Source: Burkholderia pyrrocinia
Lineage (GTDB): Bacteria; Pseudomonadota; Gammaproteobacteria; Burkholderiales; Burkholderiaceae
Direction: 5' to 3'
Length of the DNA: 64,000 nt
Assembly: GCF_001028665.1 (NCBI RefSeq)
Contig: NZ_CP011503.1
Coordinates: 2,976,001-3,040,000 of the forward strand
Made by a program: the position numbers and the translations under genes. The notes under the pieces are model-generated. The model saw only the letters and a program-made list of their open reading frames with translations. It did not search any database and had not been told where the DNA came from. Below are positions 17,536-27,128 of this stretch, piece by piece (the first letter of the stretch is position 1; each line of letters begins with the position of its first letter).

Positions 17536-18159
17536 TCAGTAGCTGGAGCGGTACGGCGTGCCCTGGTCGAAGCGGCTTTGCCAGTGCGTGAGGTAGCGAG
17601 ATGCGAGTTGCGGATTGTTCCACACCACGACGACGTTCTCGGAATTGCGGCTGGCCGCTGACGCGCTGTAGTTGAACGAACCGGTCTCGACGTGCTCGGC
17701 GTCGATCACGAGGTACTTGTCGTGATGGATCGCATAGGCGTCGATCGTACGCGTCGGAATGCCGGCGTTGACTAGCAGGTTCAGCGCCTGCTTGCTGCTC
17801 TTCGCGCGGTTGCCCTTGTCGTCGACAACCACGGCGACGTTGACGCCGCGTCGCTTTGCCGCGAGCAGCGCGCGCGTGACGGGCGGCGACGTGAACGAAT
17901 ACGCGGCGACGCGAATCGAGCTGCGCGCGGCGCCGATCGCTTTCAGCACGAGCGCCTCGGCGCCGCCGTCGGGCGAGAACGCCGATTCGACCACCTGCGT
18001 CGCGGGTGCTTCGTGGGTGGGCGCCGGCAGCCATCGCGACACCAAGTCGATCGCCTGCTGGAGCAGCGATTCACTTTGCGTCTTGCCGAAGGCGGCGAAC
18101 GGTGTGGCGAGGAGAGAAGCGGCGAGGCAGGCAGCGGCGAGGCGATTGCGCGACAACAT
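17536..18159 (-). CDS. Exported phospholipase D-family nuclease (Nuc-like)
   Basis: 207 aa from ATG 18159. A signal peptide covers about residues 1-25 (LAAACLAASLLATPFAAFG). One HKD motif, HHDKYLVIDAEHVETGSFNY near residues 145-165, gives His, Lys, Asp and the GSFN follow-up. A single-HKD protein of about 200 aa with a signal peptide fits the Nuc endonuclease/phospholipase D type, which acts as a dimer on DNA in the periplasm. Substrate not proven. An in-frame extension upstream to 18438 lacks the signal peptide at its start and is rejected. Confidence 0.87.
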   Translation of the reverse strand: MLSRNRLAAACLAASLLATPFAAFGKTQSESLLQQAIDLVSRWLPAPTHEAPATQVVESAFSPDGGAEALVLKAIGAARSSIRVAAYSFTSPPVTRALLAAKRRGVNVAVVVDDKGNRAKSSKQALNLLVNAGIPTRTIDAYAIHHDKYLVIDAEHVETGSFNYSASAASRNSENVVVVWNNPQLASRYLTHWQSRFDQGTPYRSSY

Positions 18160-18489
18160 CTTGGACAGCGAACAATTTCGAGACAGCGGGCCGTGAGTGT
18201 AACGCAGACGCAGCGGCGCGGTCACGTGCGGATGCGAATGGATTGCTCGTGCGATGATCGTCGGCGGCGGACGCGATGACGCAAAGTTGCGTTCGTGGCA
18301 TCCGCGTGTGCGATCAGGTCGATGGGGGGATGTTGCTGACGACGGTGTGCGATTGCGTATCGCTGCTGCGGGATACCGGCGTGCAAGCAATGCGCGAGTG
18401 CAGTCGAGCGGGCTCGGTGTGGCCCGTGACAGAGACAAGCGTGCAAAAAGTGGTGCGCGTGAGTCAGACGGTCATGCGCGCGCCGCGCG
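18160..18489. other. Intergenic region
   Basis: 330 bp between two minus-strand genes. It contains the promoter of the nuclease gene by position. No terminator, repeat or ORF with a ribosome site was recognised. Confidence 0.4.
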
Positions 18490-18978
18490 TCAATCCTTGG
18501 CGGCAGGCGCCCCGGCTTCGTCGGGTGCGATCCATCCGGGGCCAGGCTCAGGCTGCACGTCGCGTGCATCGAGCGGTTCGCCGCAGGCCGAGCACACGGT
18601 AACTGCATGCATCAGCTGGCCGCAGGTCCGGTGACGCAATTGCACCGGCGGCCCCTGGCCGTCGTCCTTCCAGCGGTCGCCCCACGCCATCAGCGCGAGC
18701 AGGGCCGGGTACAGGTCGAGGCCTTTTTCGGTCAACCGGTATTCGAAGCGCGGCGGGCGCTCCTGATACGCGCGCTTGACCAGCACGCCCTCGTCGACGA
18801 GCCGCGCGAGGCGTTCGGCCAGGACATGGCGCGTGAGGCCAAGCTGTGCCTGGAACGCGTCGAAGCGACGGCAGCCGAGGAACGCGTTGCGCAGGATCAG
18901 CATGGTCCAGCGGTCGCCGAGCACGGCGAGCGTGCGGGCGACCGAACAGTTCAGCGTGCCGATGTCATCCCATTTCAT
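18490..18978 (-). CDS. HxlR-family transcriptional regulator
   Basis: 162 aa. Winged-helix HxlR core: LNCSVARTLAVLGDRWTMLI near residue 10, then FDAFQAQLGLTRHVLAERLARL and the wing YQERPPRFEYRLTEKGLDLYP. A C-terminal extension carries three cysteines (RTCGQ and CSACG), possibly a small zinc site. HxlR regulators often sense aldehydes, oxidants or quinones. It is divergent from the thioesterase gene, so 18979-19154 likely holds a shared operator. Confidence 0.9.
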   Translation of the reverse strand: MKWDDIGTLNCSVARTLAVLGDRWTMLILRNAFLGCRRFDAFQAQLGLTRHVLAERLARLVDEGVLVKRAYQERPPRFEYRLTEKGLDLYPALLALMAWGDRWKDDGQGPPVQLRHRTCGQLMHAVTVCSACGEPLDARDVQPEPGPGWIAPDEAGAPAAKD

Positions 18979-19154
18979 CGTCGAGTCTCTTGCGTCTTGC
19001 GGCGGTTCAGCGAAATAGCGGGTTCGATTATAGAACCCGCCTTCGGTTGCAACGGGCGCGGCTGCGTTGACAACGGCCGGCATCGCTGACGATAATGGGT
19101 TCCAATTTAGAACTTACTAGCGCGGCGACGCGCTTTCAACCCGGAGACAACCCG

Positions 19155-19592
19155 ATGAATCCGCTTTCCCTGTCTGGTCTCGATCTGCTGCGTGCCGCGG
19201 CGGTGGGCGATGTGCCGCTTGCGTCGATTTCGGAGACGATCCCGATGCGTCCGCTGGATGTCGAACTCGGCTATGTGAAGTTTTCGGCGCGCGCGGACGG
19301 TCGGCACCTGAATCCGCTGGGCGGCGTGCACGGCGGGTTCGCCGCGACGGTGCTCGATTCGGTCACGGGTTGCGCGGTGCATTCGATGCTCGACGCGGGT
19401 GTCGGCTATGGCACGGTCGATCTGCATGTGAAGATGCTGCGGCCCGTGCCGCGCGACGTCGACCTGATCGCGGAAGGGCGCGTGATTCACCTGTCGCGTT
19501 CGCTGGGCGTCGCGGAGGGCACGCTGAAGACGCCGGACGACAAGATCGTCGCGCATGCGTCGGCGACCTGCTTCATTCAGCGGCCTCAATAA
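19155..19592 (+). CDS. PaaI-type hotdog thioesterase
   Basis: 145 aa, single hotdog domain. The active-site helix region NPLGGVHGGFAATVLDSVTG near residue 56 and the strand GYGTVDLHVKMLRPVP are characteristic of PaaI/4HBT-II thioesterases that hydrolyse acyl-CoA esters. CCGGAGACAACCCG precedes the ATG. The physiological acyl-CoA is unknown. It is divergent from the HxlR regulator, which is the likely controller. Confidence 0.9.
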   Translation: MNPLSLSGLDLLRAAAVGDVPLASISETIPMRPLDVELGYVKFSARADGRHLNPLGGVHGGFAATVLDSVTGCAVHSMLDAGVGYGTVDLHVKMLRPVPRDVDLIAEGRVIHLSRSLGVAEGTLKTPDDKIVAHASATCFIQRPQ

Positions 19593-19787
19593 CGGACGGC
19601 GGCAAGCCGGGCCGGCCGCAGGAAGTGCCGCGTAAGTGCGACGCAGGTTGCAAGGCCACTCTCCGTGCCCGCGCCCGAGCATTCACGGCGGCGCCGAAGG
19701 TCGCCTGTAAGCATCAGTGGGGCACGTCTGAAGCGTTCGCTTCAATGTGATAGCGTTCCTGCTTTCCACCGACGCGACAGGAACAGC

Positions 19788-20840
19788 ATGGAATACCGCA
19801 CACTCGGCGATTCGGGCATCGAGGTCAGCCTGGTCGGTCTCGGCACGATGACGTGGGGCGAACAGAACTCGGAGCGCGACGCGCACGAGCAGATCGACTA
19901 TGCGGTCGCGCAGGGCGTGACGCTGATCGATGCCGCGGAGATGTATCCGGTGCCGCCGAAGCCCGACACGCAGGGGCGCACCGAGCAGTACATCGGCACC
20001 TGGCTCGCGCAGCATCGCGCGCAGCGCGACCGGATCGTGCTCGCGACGAAGATCGCGGGCCCGGCGCGGCAGCCGCACAACCCGCGCCATATTCGCGGCG
20101 AGGGCAACCAGTTCGACCGCAAGAACCTGACCGAGGCGCTCGACGGCAGCCTCAAGCGGCTGCAGACCGACTACGTCGATCTCTACCAGCTGCACTGGCC
20201 CGACCGCAGCACGACGACGTTCGGCCGTCCCGCGTATCCGTGGATCGACGACGCGTACACGGTGCCGATCGAGGAAACCCTCGGCGTGCTCGCGGAATTC
20301 GTGAAAGCCGGCAAGGTGCGCGCGATCGGCGTGTCGAACGAAACGCCGTGGGGCGTCGCGCAGTTCCTGCGCGCGGCCGAGAAGCTCGGGCTGCCGCGCA
20401 TCGCGAGCATCCAGAATCCGTACAGCCTGCTGAACCGCACGTTCGAGAACGGGCTGTCGGAGTTCACGCATCGCGACGGCGTCGGCCTGCTCGCGTATTC
20501 GCCGCTCGCATTCGGCTGGCTGTCCGGCAAGTACGAGCACGGCGCACGCCCGGCCGGCGCACGCATCACGCTGTTCGAGCGCTTCCAGCGCTACAGCAAG
20601 CCGCAGGCCGTCGAGGCGACGTCGCGTTACGTCGCGCTCGCGCAGCGTCACGGGCTGTCGCCCGCGCAGCTCGCGCTTGCGTTCGTCAACAGCCGGCCGT
20701 TCGTGCGCAGCAACCTGGTCGGTGCGACGTCGCTCGAGCAGTTGAAGGAGAACATCGGCAGCATCGACGTGATGCTGTCCGACGAGATCGTCGCCGAGAT
20801 CGACGCGCTGCACGAACTGCAGCCGAACCCGGCGCCGTAA
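19788..20840 (+). CDS. Aldo/keto reductase (Tas-like)
   Basis: 350 aa starting MEYRTLGDSGIEVSLVGLGT. The catalytic set is visible: Asp and Tyr in TLIDAAEMYP, Lys in VLATKIAG, His in YQLHWPD. NADPH-binding residues cluster in the C-terminal SNLVGATSLEQLKENI. The length and MYPVPPKPDTQGRTEQYIG insertion match E. coli Tas (protein Tas, about 346 aa). Substrate unknown. ACAGGAACAGC serves as ribosome site. Convergent with the MFS gene. Confidence 0.92.
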   Translation: MEYRTLGDSGIEVSLVGLGTMTWGEQNSERDAHEQIDYAVAQGVTLIDAAEMYPVPPKPDTQGRTEQYIGTWLAQHRAQRDRIVLATKIAGPARQPHNPRHIRGEGNQFDRKNLTEALDGSLKRLQTDYVDLYQLHWPDRSTTTFGRPAYPWIDDAYTVPIEETLGVLAEFVKAGKVRAIGVSNETPWGVAQFLRAAEKLGLPRIASIQNPYSLLNRTFENGLSEFTHRDGVGLLAYSPLAFGWLSGKYEHGARPAGARITLFERFQRYSKPQAVEATSRYVALAQRHGLSPAQLALAFVNSRPFVRSNLVGATSLEQLKENIGSIDVMLSDEIVAEIDALHELQPNPAP

Positions 20841-20847
20841 ACGGCGT

Positions 20848-20882
20848 GCGGCCCGCGCGGCAGCGATGCCGCGACGGGCCGC
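20848..20882. terminator. GC-rich hairpin between convergent genes
   Basis: An almost perfect 14-bp stem (GCGGCCCG-CGCGGC / GCCGCG-A-CGGGCCGC) with a 6-nt loop, lacking a T-run. By position it probably shields the convergent aldo/keto reductase and MFS transcripts. Confidence 0.5.
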
Positions 20883-20917
20883 ATCGGCGGCGCATTGGTG
20901 CGCGGTCGTCGGTTGCG

Positions 20918-22204
20918 TTACCTCATCTTGAGCCGCGTGCGCGCGACGTACAGTGCGGCGAGGCTCAGCAGCGCGCAGCCCATCAGGTAGAGCGCCGGCG
21001 ACAGCCGGTTGCCGGTCGTGCTGATCAGCCAGGTGATGACGAACGGCGCGAAGCCGCCGAACAGCGTGACGCCCGTGTTGTAGCTGACCGCGAGGCCCGT
21101 CGCACGCGTCTGCGACGGGAACAGCTCGGCCATCAGCGCCGGCAGCGCGCCGCAGTACATTGCCTTCAGCGCACCGATCCAGACCAGCGCGGCGAGCATC
21201 GTCGCGAACGACGCGTGACGCGTGAGCCACGCGAACGTCGGCCACACGGTGACCAGCATGATGACGGCCGCGACCGCCATCATGCGGATCCGCCCGGTGC
21301 GATCGGACAGGTGGCCGACGACGGGCGTGACGAGCGTCAGCACGAAGCCGGTCGCGAGCGTCGCCGCGAAGCCCGTCGACGCGGGCAGCCCGAGCTGCTT
21401 GATCGCATAGGTCGGCATGTACAGGATCATGTAGTTGATCGCGGTCGAGATCACCAGCGCGCCGATCGACAGCAGCAGCCGCAATTTCTGGTCCGCGAAC
21501 AGCTCCCGCACCGGCGCTTCGGAGCGTGCCTGCGTCTTGAACTCGACGCCTTCGTCGACGTAGCGGCGGATGTACAGCCCGACCGGGCCGATCGCGAGAC
21601 CGAACAGGAACGGCACGCGCCAGCCCCAGCTTTCGAGTTGCGCGGGTGTCAGCGTGGACGTCAGCAGCGCGCCGAAGCCCGAAGCGAGCAGCGTCGCAAG
21701 GCCCTGGCTCGCGAACTGCCAGCTCGACATGAAACCGCGCCGCTGCGGCGCATGCTCGACGAGGAACGCGGTCGAGCTCGCGAATTCGCCGCCCGCGGAA
21801 AAGCCCTGCATCAGCCGCGACAGCATGATCCCGAGCGGCGCGAGAATGCCGATCGATGCGTAGGTCGGCATCAGCGCGATCAGCAGCGTGCCGGCCATCA
21901 TCATCGCGATCGACAGCAGCAGCGACGCCTTGCGGCCCGCACGGTCCGCGTACGCACCGAGCACGAAGCCGCCGATCGGCCGGATCAGGTAGGACAGCCC
22001 GAACGTGCCGAGCGTCAGCATCAGCGACGTCGCTTCGCTCGTCGCGGGGAAGAACAGCTTGGCGATCGTCACCGCGAAGAAACCGTAGACGATCAGGTCG
22101 AACCATTCGAGCGCATTGCCGATCGACGCCGCGAAGATGATGCGCCGGATCTTCGCGGCGCTGGGGCGCGCGGCGTCCTGCGAGGTCAGGGTGGTCGTAT
22201 TCAT
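20918..22204 (-). CDS. MFS metabolite:H+ symporter
   Basis: 428 aa with 12 predicted membrane helices. SIGNALEWFDLIVYGFFAVT and GAYADRAGRKASLL, with RLMQGFSAGGEFASSTAFLV, mark the metabolite/H+ symporter branch (ProP, KgtP, citrate and shikimate carriers). The DRxGRK loop motif appears between helices 2 and 3. It ends convergent with the aldo/keto reductase gene and lies 35 bp after the M20 peptidase gene, so it may import what the peptidase cleaves. Confidence 0.92.
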   Translation of the reverse strand: MNTTTLTSQDAARPSAAKIRRIIFAASIGNALEWFDLIVYGFFAVTIAKLFFPATSEATSLMLTLGTFGLSYLIRPIGGFVLGAYADRAGRKASLLLSIAMMMAGTLLIALMPTYASIGILAPLGIMLSRLMQGFSAGGEFASSTAFLVEHAPQRRGFMSSWQFASQGLATLLASGFGALLTSTLTPAQLESWGWRVPFLFGLAIGPVGLYIRRYVDEGVEFKTQARSEAPVRELFADQKLRLLLSIGALVISTAINYMILYMPTYAIKQLGLPASTGFAATLATGFVLTLVTPVVGHLSDRTGRIRMMAVAAVIMLVTVWPTFAWLTRHASFATMLAALVWIGALKAMYCGALPALMAELFPSQTRATGLAVSYNTGVTLFGGFAPFVITWLISTTGNRLSPALYLMGCALLSLAALYVARTRLKMR

Positions 22205-22239
22205 CGTGTGGGCAGGTCCCGAGAAAGGGGCGAAGCGCG

Positions 22240-23661
22240 TTACAGGGCGGCGCCGGCCGCGGCGGGTGCCGCGCGGCGAACGGGCGGCGCATCGTCGCCG
22301 AGATCCCAGAAGAGGCCGGCCATCATCTGCAGCCCCTCGCTGACGACGCTCGCGAGCAGGTGCTCGTCGGGTGCATGCTGCGAGCACGCCGGGTACGAGT
22401 GCGGCACCCACAGCGTCGGCAGCCCGAGCGTGTCGGCGAACACTTCGTTCGGCAGCGTGCCGCCGAGATTCGGCAGGATCGCGGGCTTCTTGCCGGTGGT
22501 TCGCGCAAGCGACGCGACGGCCCAGCGGACCCACGGATCGTCGGGCGGCACGCGCGTCGCCGGTGCGCCGCGCTCGATGTCGATCTCGATGTCGGCGAAG
22601 CCGTGCGCATCGAGGTGCGCGCGCAGGTGAGCATGCAGCGCTTGCCAGTCGGTGCCGACGACGAAGCGCAACTGGCAGTGCGCATACGCGACGGGCGGGA
22701 TCGCATTGACGGGGTGCTCGGGATTGCCTGCCTTGAACGCGAGGATCTCGAACGTGTTCCAGCCGAACACGCGCTCGGCCGCGGACAGCCCGGGCTCGCC
22801 CCAGTCGGCGTCGAGCGCGGGATCGCCAGGGCCGCCGCCGACGACAAGATCGGCGAGCGCGTCGCGCACGGCGGCCGGGATCGGCGGCGGGCGCAGCCCC
22901 GCGACGCGAATCGCGCCGCGCGCATCGACGAGGCTCGCGAGCGCATGTGCGAGCACGATCGCCGGATTGCGCAGCAGCCCGCCCCAGTTGCCGGAGTGAT
23001 GCGCGCCGTCGCGGGCGCGCAGGCTCAGTTTGAAATTGACCGAGCCGCGCGAGCCGAGGAACACGGTTGGGCGCGCGGCGGCGATACGCGGGCCGTCGGA
23101 CGCGATCAGCACGTCGGCCGCGAGCGCGTCGCGCTCCTGGCGGCACAGCGCGTCGAGGCCCGGCGAACCCGTTTCCTCGCCCATCTCGATCAGCAGCTTC
23201 GCATTGAAGCCGAGCCGGCCGCCGCGTGCGTCGAGCACGCTCGCCAGCGCGGCCAGGTTGATCGTGTGCTGCCCCTTGTTGTCGGCGCTGCCGCGGCCGT
23301 ACCAGCGGTCGCCGTCGGCCGTCAACGTCCACGGCGACAGCGGCGCGCGCCACTGCGCGTCGTAGCCGCGCACGACGTCGCCGTGACCGTAGATCAGCAC
23401 GGTCGGCAGCGTGTCGTCTTCGTGGCGCGACGCGAGCAGGAACGGGCCGCCGCCGTCGACGGGATTGTCGACGATCCGCGACGTGAAGCCGAGGCGCGCG
23501 GCCTCGGGCGCGATCTCGGCGGTCAGGTAGGCGCGCAGCGCGGCTTCGGTGCCGCTTTCCTGGCTTTCGGTGCGCAGGCCGACGCGGCGGCTCAGGGTCG
23601 TGAAGAACGCACCGGATTCGAACTGGTTCAGCGCGTGCTGGATGGCGGCGGTACGGCTCAA
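22240..23661 (-). CDS. M20-family metallopeptidase / amidohydrolase
   Basis: 473 aa. Metal ligands of the M20 family are all visible: IYGHGDVV, YGRGSADNKGQH, EMGEETGSPGL with the catalytic Glu, ASDGPR, and a C-terminal His in CSQHAPDEH. A lid domain sits in the middle (about 200-330). The size and HAPDEH ending match carboxypeptidase or dipeptidase-like members. It is divergent from a LysR regulator (166 bp apart) and upstream of the MFS carrier, forming a regulator-hydrolase-transporter set. Confidence 0.92.
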   Translation of the reverse strand: MSRTAAIQHALNQFESGAFFTTLSRRVGLRTESQESGTEAALRAYLTAEIAPEAARLGFTSRIVDNPVDGGGPFLLASRHEDDTLPTVLIYGHGDVVRGYDAQWRAPLSPWTLTADGDRWYGRGSADNKGQHTINLAALASVLDARGGRLGFNAKLLIEMGEETGSPGLDALCRQERDALAADVLIASDGPRIAAARPTVFLGSRGSVNFKLSLRARDGAHHSGNWGGLLRNPAIVLAHALASLVDARGAIRVAGLRPPPIPAAVRDALADLVVGGGPGDPALDADWGEPGLSAAERVFGWNTFEILAFKAGNPEHPVNAIPPVAYAHCQLRFVVGTDWQALHAHLRAHLDAHGFADIEIDIERGAPATRVPPDDPWVRWAVASLARTTGKKPAILPNLGGTLPNEVFADTLGLPTLWVPHSYPACSQHAPDEHLLASVVSEGLQMMAGLFWDLGDDAPPVRRAAPAAAGAAL

Positions 23662-23826
23662 GTCGGGTCTCCTCTGTCGGGCTGGCGGCGTGCGCGAATC
23701 GCGCGTGCAGCGTGAAGTGCGATCGATTCTAGAAAGCCGTTTTTTTTGTCACAATGATCGAATTTCGAACCTTCCTTTGCCGAAAAGGCAAAGCAGCGCG
23801 GCCGGGAACGGCGCGGAGACAGAACG

Positions 23827-24780
23827 ATGGCGGCTTTCCTGCATGGCCTGGCGCTGCGGTATTTCGTCGAGGTGGCGCGCACCGGCTCGATCAGCGACGC
23901 GTCCGCGCGGCTGCACGTGGCCGTGTCGGCGATCAGCCGCCAGATCGCGAAGCTCGAGAGCGAGCTCGGCGCGCCGCTGTTCGAGCGCCGGCCGCGCGGG
24001 ATGGCGCTGTCGGAGGCCGGCGAGCGGCTGCTGGCCTTCGCGCAGCGCAGCCTGCTGGAGGCCGAGCATGTGATGAAGGACATCGGCGGGCTCGACGCGC
24101 TGCACGGCAGCCTGCTGAAGATCGCGTGCTCGGAGGGGTTCGCGATCGATTTCCTGCCCGGCGCGCTCGCGAGCTTCAAGGCGCGCCACCCGGGCGTCGA
24201 TTTCTCCGTGTGGGTCGTATCGCCGGCGGACGCGACGCGGCGCGTGCGCGACGGCGATGTGGACATCGCGCTGACCTTCAGCCTCGCGCCGGAGAAGGGC
24301 GTGCGCGTCGAGCACACCGAGCGCGCGCCGATCTTCGCGCTGGTGCGGCGCGACCATCCGCTCGCGACGCGCGACGCGGTATCGCTCGCCGATGTCGCAC
24401 GTCACCCGCACGTGCTGCCCGAGGCCGGCACGACGGTGCGCCAGTTGATCGACATCGCGTGCGCGCTCGACGGGCTGCTGCTCGAGCCCGAATTGACGAG
24501 CAACAACACGGCGGCCATGTACGGCTACGCGCGGCGCACGGGCGCGGTGATGTTCACGGGGCTGCTGTCGGTGCGCGACCGCTGCGATGCGGACGGCTTC
24601 GTCGTCGTGCCCGTGACGAACCCGCAGCTTCGCGAGCGGAGCATCCAGGTGCAGACGATGGCGGGGCGCGATCTGCCCGCGTCGGTACGGGCGTTCCGCG
24701 ATCATCTGATCGACGCGATGCAGGTCGCATCGTCGCCGCCGGCCGCCGCGCGCGGCCCGAGACGCCGGCCCGTGAGATAA
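23827..24780 (+). CDS. LysR-type transcriptional regulator
   Basis: 317 aa. The N-terminal HTH (about 10-65) reads LRYFVEVARTGSISDASARL then VAVSAISRQIAKLESELGAP. The periplasmic-binding-like effector domain follows (about 95-300). It is divergent from the M20 peptidase and likely regulates the peptidase-carrier pair; the inducer is unknown. The T-rich stretch at 23741-23747 lies in the shared promoter region. The C-terminus is basic and proline-rich. Confidence 0.93.
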   Translation: MAAFLHGLALRYFVEVARTGSISDASARLHVAVSAISRQIAKLESELGAPLFERRPRGMALSEAGERLLAFAQRSLLEAEHVMKDIGGLDALHGSLLKIACSEGFAIDFLPGALASFKARHPGVDFSVWVVSPADATRRVRDGDVDIALTFSLAPEKGVRVEHTERAPIFALVRRDHPLATRDAVSLADVARHPHVLPEAGTTVRQLIDIACALDGLLLEPELTSNNTAAMYGYARRTGAVMFTGLLSVRDRCDADGFVVVPVTNPQLRERSIQVQTMAGRDLPASVRAFRDHLIDAMQVASSPPAAARGPRRRPVR

Positions 24781-24844
24781 TCGTCAATCCGCCTTCCGTG
24801 CCCATGCGGCTCACCGAGCCGCATCGCCCCTGTTCGACGCCAAA

Positions 24845-25972
24845 TTGAAGAACCTGATTGTCACCCTCGATCGCGCCGGCGAGTTCGACGAGATCATCGA
24901 CGTGCGCACGCCGCTCGAGTTCGCCGAGGACCATATTCCCGGCGCGCTGAACGCGCCCGTGCTCAGCAACGAGGAACGCGTGCTCGTCGGCACGATGTAC
25001 CGGCAGGTGTCGCCGTACGAGGCGACCCGCGTCGGCGCGGCAATGGTCGCGCGCAACATCGCGCGCCATCTCGACACGACGTTCGCCGACCGTCCGCGCA
25101 ACTGGCGGCCGCTGATCTATTGCTGGCGCGGCGGCAAGCGCTCGGGCTCGATGACGGCCTGGTTCAACCTGATCGGCTGGCAGGCGCGCCAGCTCGACGG
25201 CGGTTACAAGGCGTATCGCCGCTCGGTGTGCGCGACGCTCGACACGCTGCCGACGCGCTTTCGCTATATCGCGCTGGTCGGCCACACGGGCTGCGGCAAG
25301 ACGCGCCTGCTGAACGCGCTGCGCGATGCGGGTGCGCAGACACTCGATCTCGAGGCGCTCGCGTGCCATCGCGGCTCGCTGCTCGGCGCGCTGCCGGGCA
25401 CGCCGCAGCCGGCGCAGAAGGGGTTCGATTCGGGGCTCGTCGAAACGCTCGGACGTTTCGACCCCGAATGGCCGGTATTCGTCGAATCGGAAAGCCGCAG
25501 GATCGGGCTCGTCCAGTTGCCGATCGCGCTGGTCGAAGCGTTTCACGCGGGGCCGTGGGTGCAGGTCGAAGCGGCGCACGACGAGCGCATCGCGTTCCTG
25601 CTCGACGACTACGGCCACCTGTTCGACGACCCGGCCGCGTTCAAGGCGCAGCTCCATCGGCTGATCGGGCTGCACAGCCGCGAAGAGGTGACGAACTGGA
25701 AAGCGTTGATCGATGCGAACGCACGGGCCGAACTGTTCACCACGCTGATCGACAAGCATTACGATCCCGCCTATGCGCGCACTTATCGCGCGGCATACAA
25801 CAAGCCGAACCGGGTACTGACGTTCGCGTTCCGGCCCAACGCGGCCGACGCGCGCGATCAGGCACGCACGCTGCTGGCCGAACTCGCGCAGGCCGGGCTG
25901 CCTGCGTCGGCCGCGCTTGCGGCAGGCGCGGAATCCAAAACCGATAAAGACCAATCGACGACCACACGATGA
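24845..25972 (+). CDS. selU: tRNA 2-selenouridine synthase (2-thiouridine geranyl/seleno-transferase)
   Basis: 375 aa, also called MnmH. An N-terminal rhodanese domain holds the active cysteine in IYCWRGGKRSGS (near residue 95), with IDVRTPLEFAEDHIPGA before it. A P-loop (GHTGCGKT, near 145) begins the second domain. The enzyme replaces the wobble 2-thiouridine sulfur of Lys, Glu and Gln tRNAs with selenium. No in-frame ATG is near; TTG at 24845 is the most likely start. The stop overlaps the next start by ATGA. Confidence 0.93.
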   Translation: MKNLIVTLDRAGEFDEIIDVRTPLEFAEDHIPGALNAPVLSNEERVLVGTMYRQVSPYEATRVGAAMVARNIARHLDTTFADRPRNWRPLIYCWRGGKRSGSMTAWFNLIGWQARQLDGGYKAYRRSVCATLDTLPTRFRYIALVGHTGCGKTRLLNALRDAGAQTLDLEALACHRGSLLGALPGTPQPAQKGFDSGLVETLGRFDPEWPVFVESESRRIGLVQLPIALVEAFHAGPWVQVEAAHDERIAFLLDDYGHLFDDPAAFKAQLHRLIGLHSREEVTNWKALIDANARAELFTTLIDKHYDPAYARTYRAAYNKPNRVLTFAFRPNAADARDQARTLLAELAQAGLPASAALAAGAESKTDKDQSTTTR

Positions 25973-27027
25973 CGACCACACGCACCCAACCCAATCCGGC
26001 CCTCGGCTGGATGACCTTCCTGCTGATCGCGGTCGCAGGGCTGTTCTATGTGAAATGGTTTCCGTACTACAACAAGGCGTTCGTTGCCGCCGAGCACCAT
26101 TCGATCGGCCAGTCGATCCTGATGGGCACGTCGGCGACCGCACCCGAGCCGTCGCTGAAGGCCGCGCTCGACTACGCATGGGCGTACGGCAAGGCGATCT
26201 GGCAGGCGATGGTACTGGGCCTGCTGCTCGGTTCGGCCGTGCAGGCGCTGCTGCCCGCGCACTGGGTCGCACGCGTGCTCGGTCGCACGGGCTTCGGCAG
26301 CGTCGCCGCGGGCGGGCTGCTGTCGCTGCCCGGGATGATGTGCACGTGCTGCGCGGCGCCGGTCGTCGCGGGGCTGCGTGCGCGCCATGCGTCGCCGGGC
26401 GGCGCGGTCGCGTTCTGGCTCGGCAACACGGTGCTGAACCCGGCGGCGCTGGTTTTCATGGGCTTCGTGCTCGGCTGGCACTGGAGCGCGCTGCGCCTCG
26501 TGCTCGGCATTGCGATGGTGTTCGGGATCGGCTATCTGCTGAACCGCATTGCGCGCCCTGAAGACCGCAGCATCGACGACGCACAGCTCGCCGCGCTGGC
26601 GGCCGAGCAGGCCGCGGCCGGCAATCCGTTCGTCCGCTGGATGAAGCTGCTTGCCCGCATGGCCGTGCGGCTCGTGCCCGAATACATCGTGCTCGTGCTG
26701 CTGCTCGGCGCCGCGCGTGCATGGCTGTTCCCGCATATCGGCCCGGACATCGGCAATCATCTCGGCTGGATCGTCGCGTTCGCGGTCGCGGGCATGCTGT
26801 TCGTGATCCCGACGGCCGGCGAGGTGCCGATCATCCAGGCGATGCTGTCGCTCGGCATGGGCGTCGGCCCGGCCGCCGCGCTGCTGATGACGCTGCCGCC
26901 GATCAGCGTGCCGTCGCTGGCGATGCTCGCGCGTTCGTTCAAGCCCTACATGCTGGCGATCGTCTCGACCCTCGTCGTCGTGTTCGGGATCGTGAGCGGC
27001 TTGCTCGCGGTCGCGTTCGGGTTCTGA
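25969..27027 (+). CDS. COG0701-family permease (ArsP/DUF318-like)
   Basis: 352 aa with about eight to nine membrane helices. The motif SLPGMMCTCCAAPVVAGLRA near residue 120, followed by SPGGAVAFWLGNTVLNPAAL, and the second-half motif VIPTAGEVPIIQAMLSLGMG, are signatures of the COG0701 permeases. One branch (ArsP) exports methylated arsenicals; most members have no known substrate. The cysteine pair in TCC is a possible metalloid ligand. Its start overlaps selU by 4 bp, so the two are translationally coupled. Confidence 0.88.
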   Translation: MTTTRTQPNPALGWMTFLLIAVAGLFYVKWFPYYNKAFVAAEHHSIGQSILMGTSATAPEPSLKAALDYAWAYGKAIWQAMVLGLLLGSAVQALLPAHWVARVLGRTGFGSVAAGGLLSLPGMMCTCCAAPVVAGLRARHASPGGAVAFWLGNTVLNPAALVFMGFVLGWHWSALRLVLGIAMVFGIGYLLNRIARPEDRSIDDAQLAALAAEQAAAGNPFVRWMKLLARMAVRLVPEYIVLVLLLGAARAWLFPHIGPDIGNHLGWIVAFAVAGMLFVIPTAGEVPIIQAMLSLGMGVGPAAALLMTLPPISVPSLAMLARSFKPYMLAIVSTLVVVFGIVSGLLAVAFGF

Positions 27028-27128
27028 CGCGCGCGAGCGGCGCGCCGGGCGGGCGCGATCGTCGTATTCATCCGGCGCCGGCGTTTCACGCGTGCGGCGC
27101 CCTTTACAAGAAGCAAACAGGAAAACGC

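Noticed and set aside
19683..22630. Very long open frames on both strands across the aldo/keto reductase and MFS genes
   Set aside because: Composition is Arg/Ala/Asp-rich without motifs; the real genes lie in other frames.
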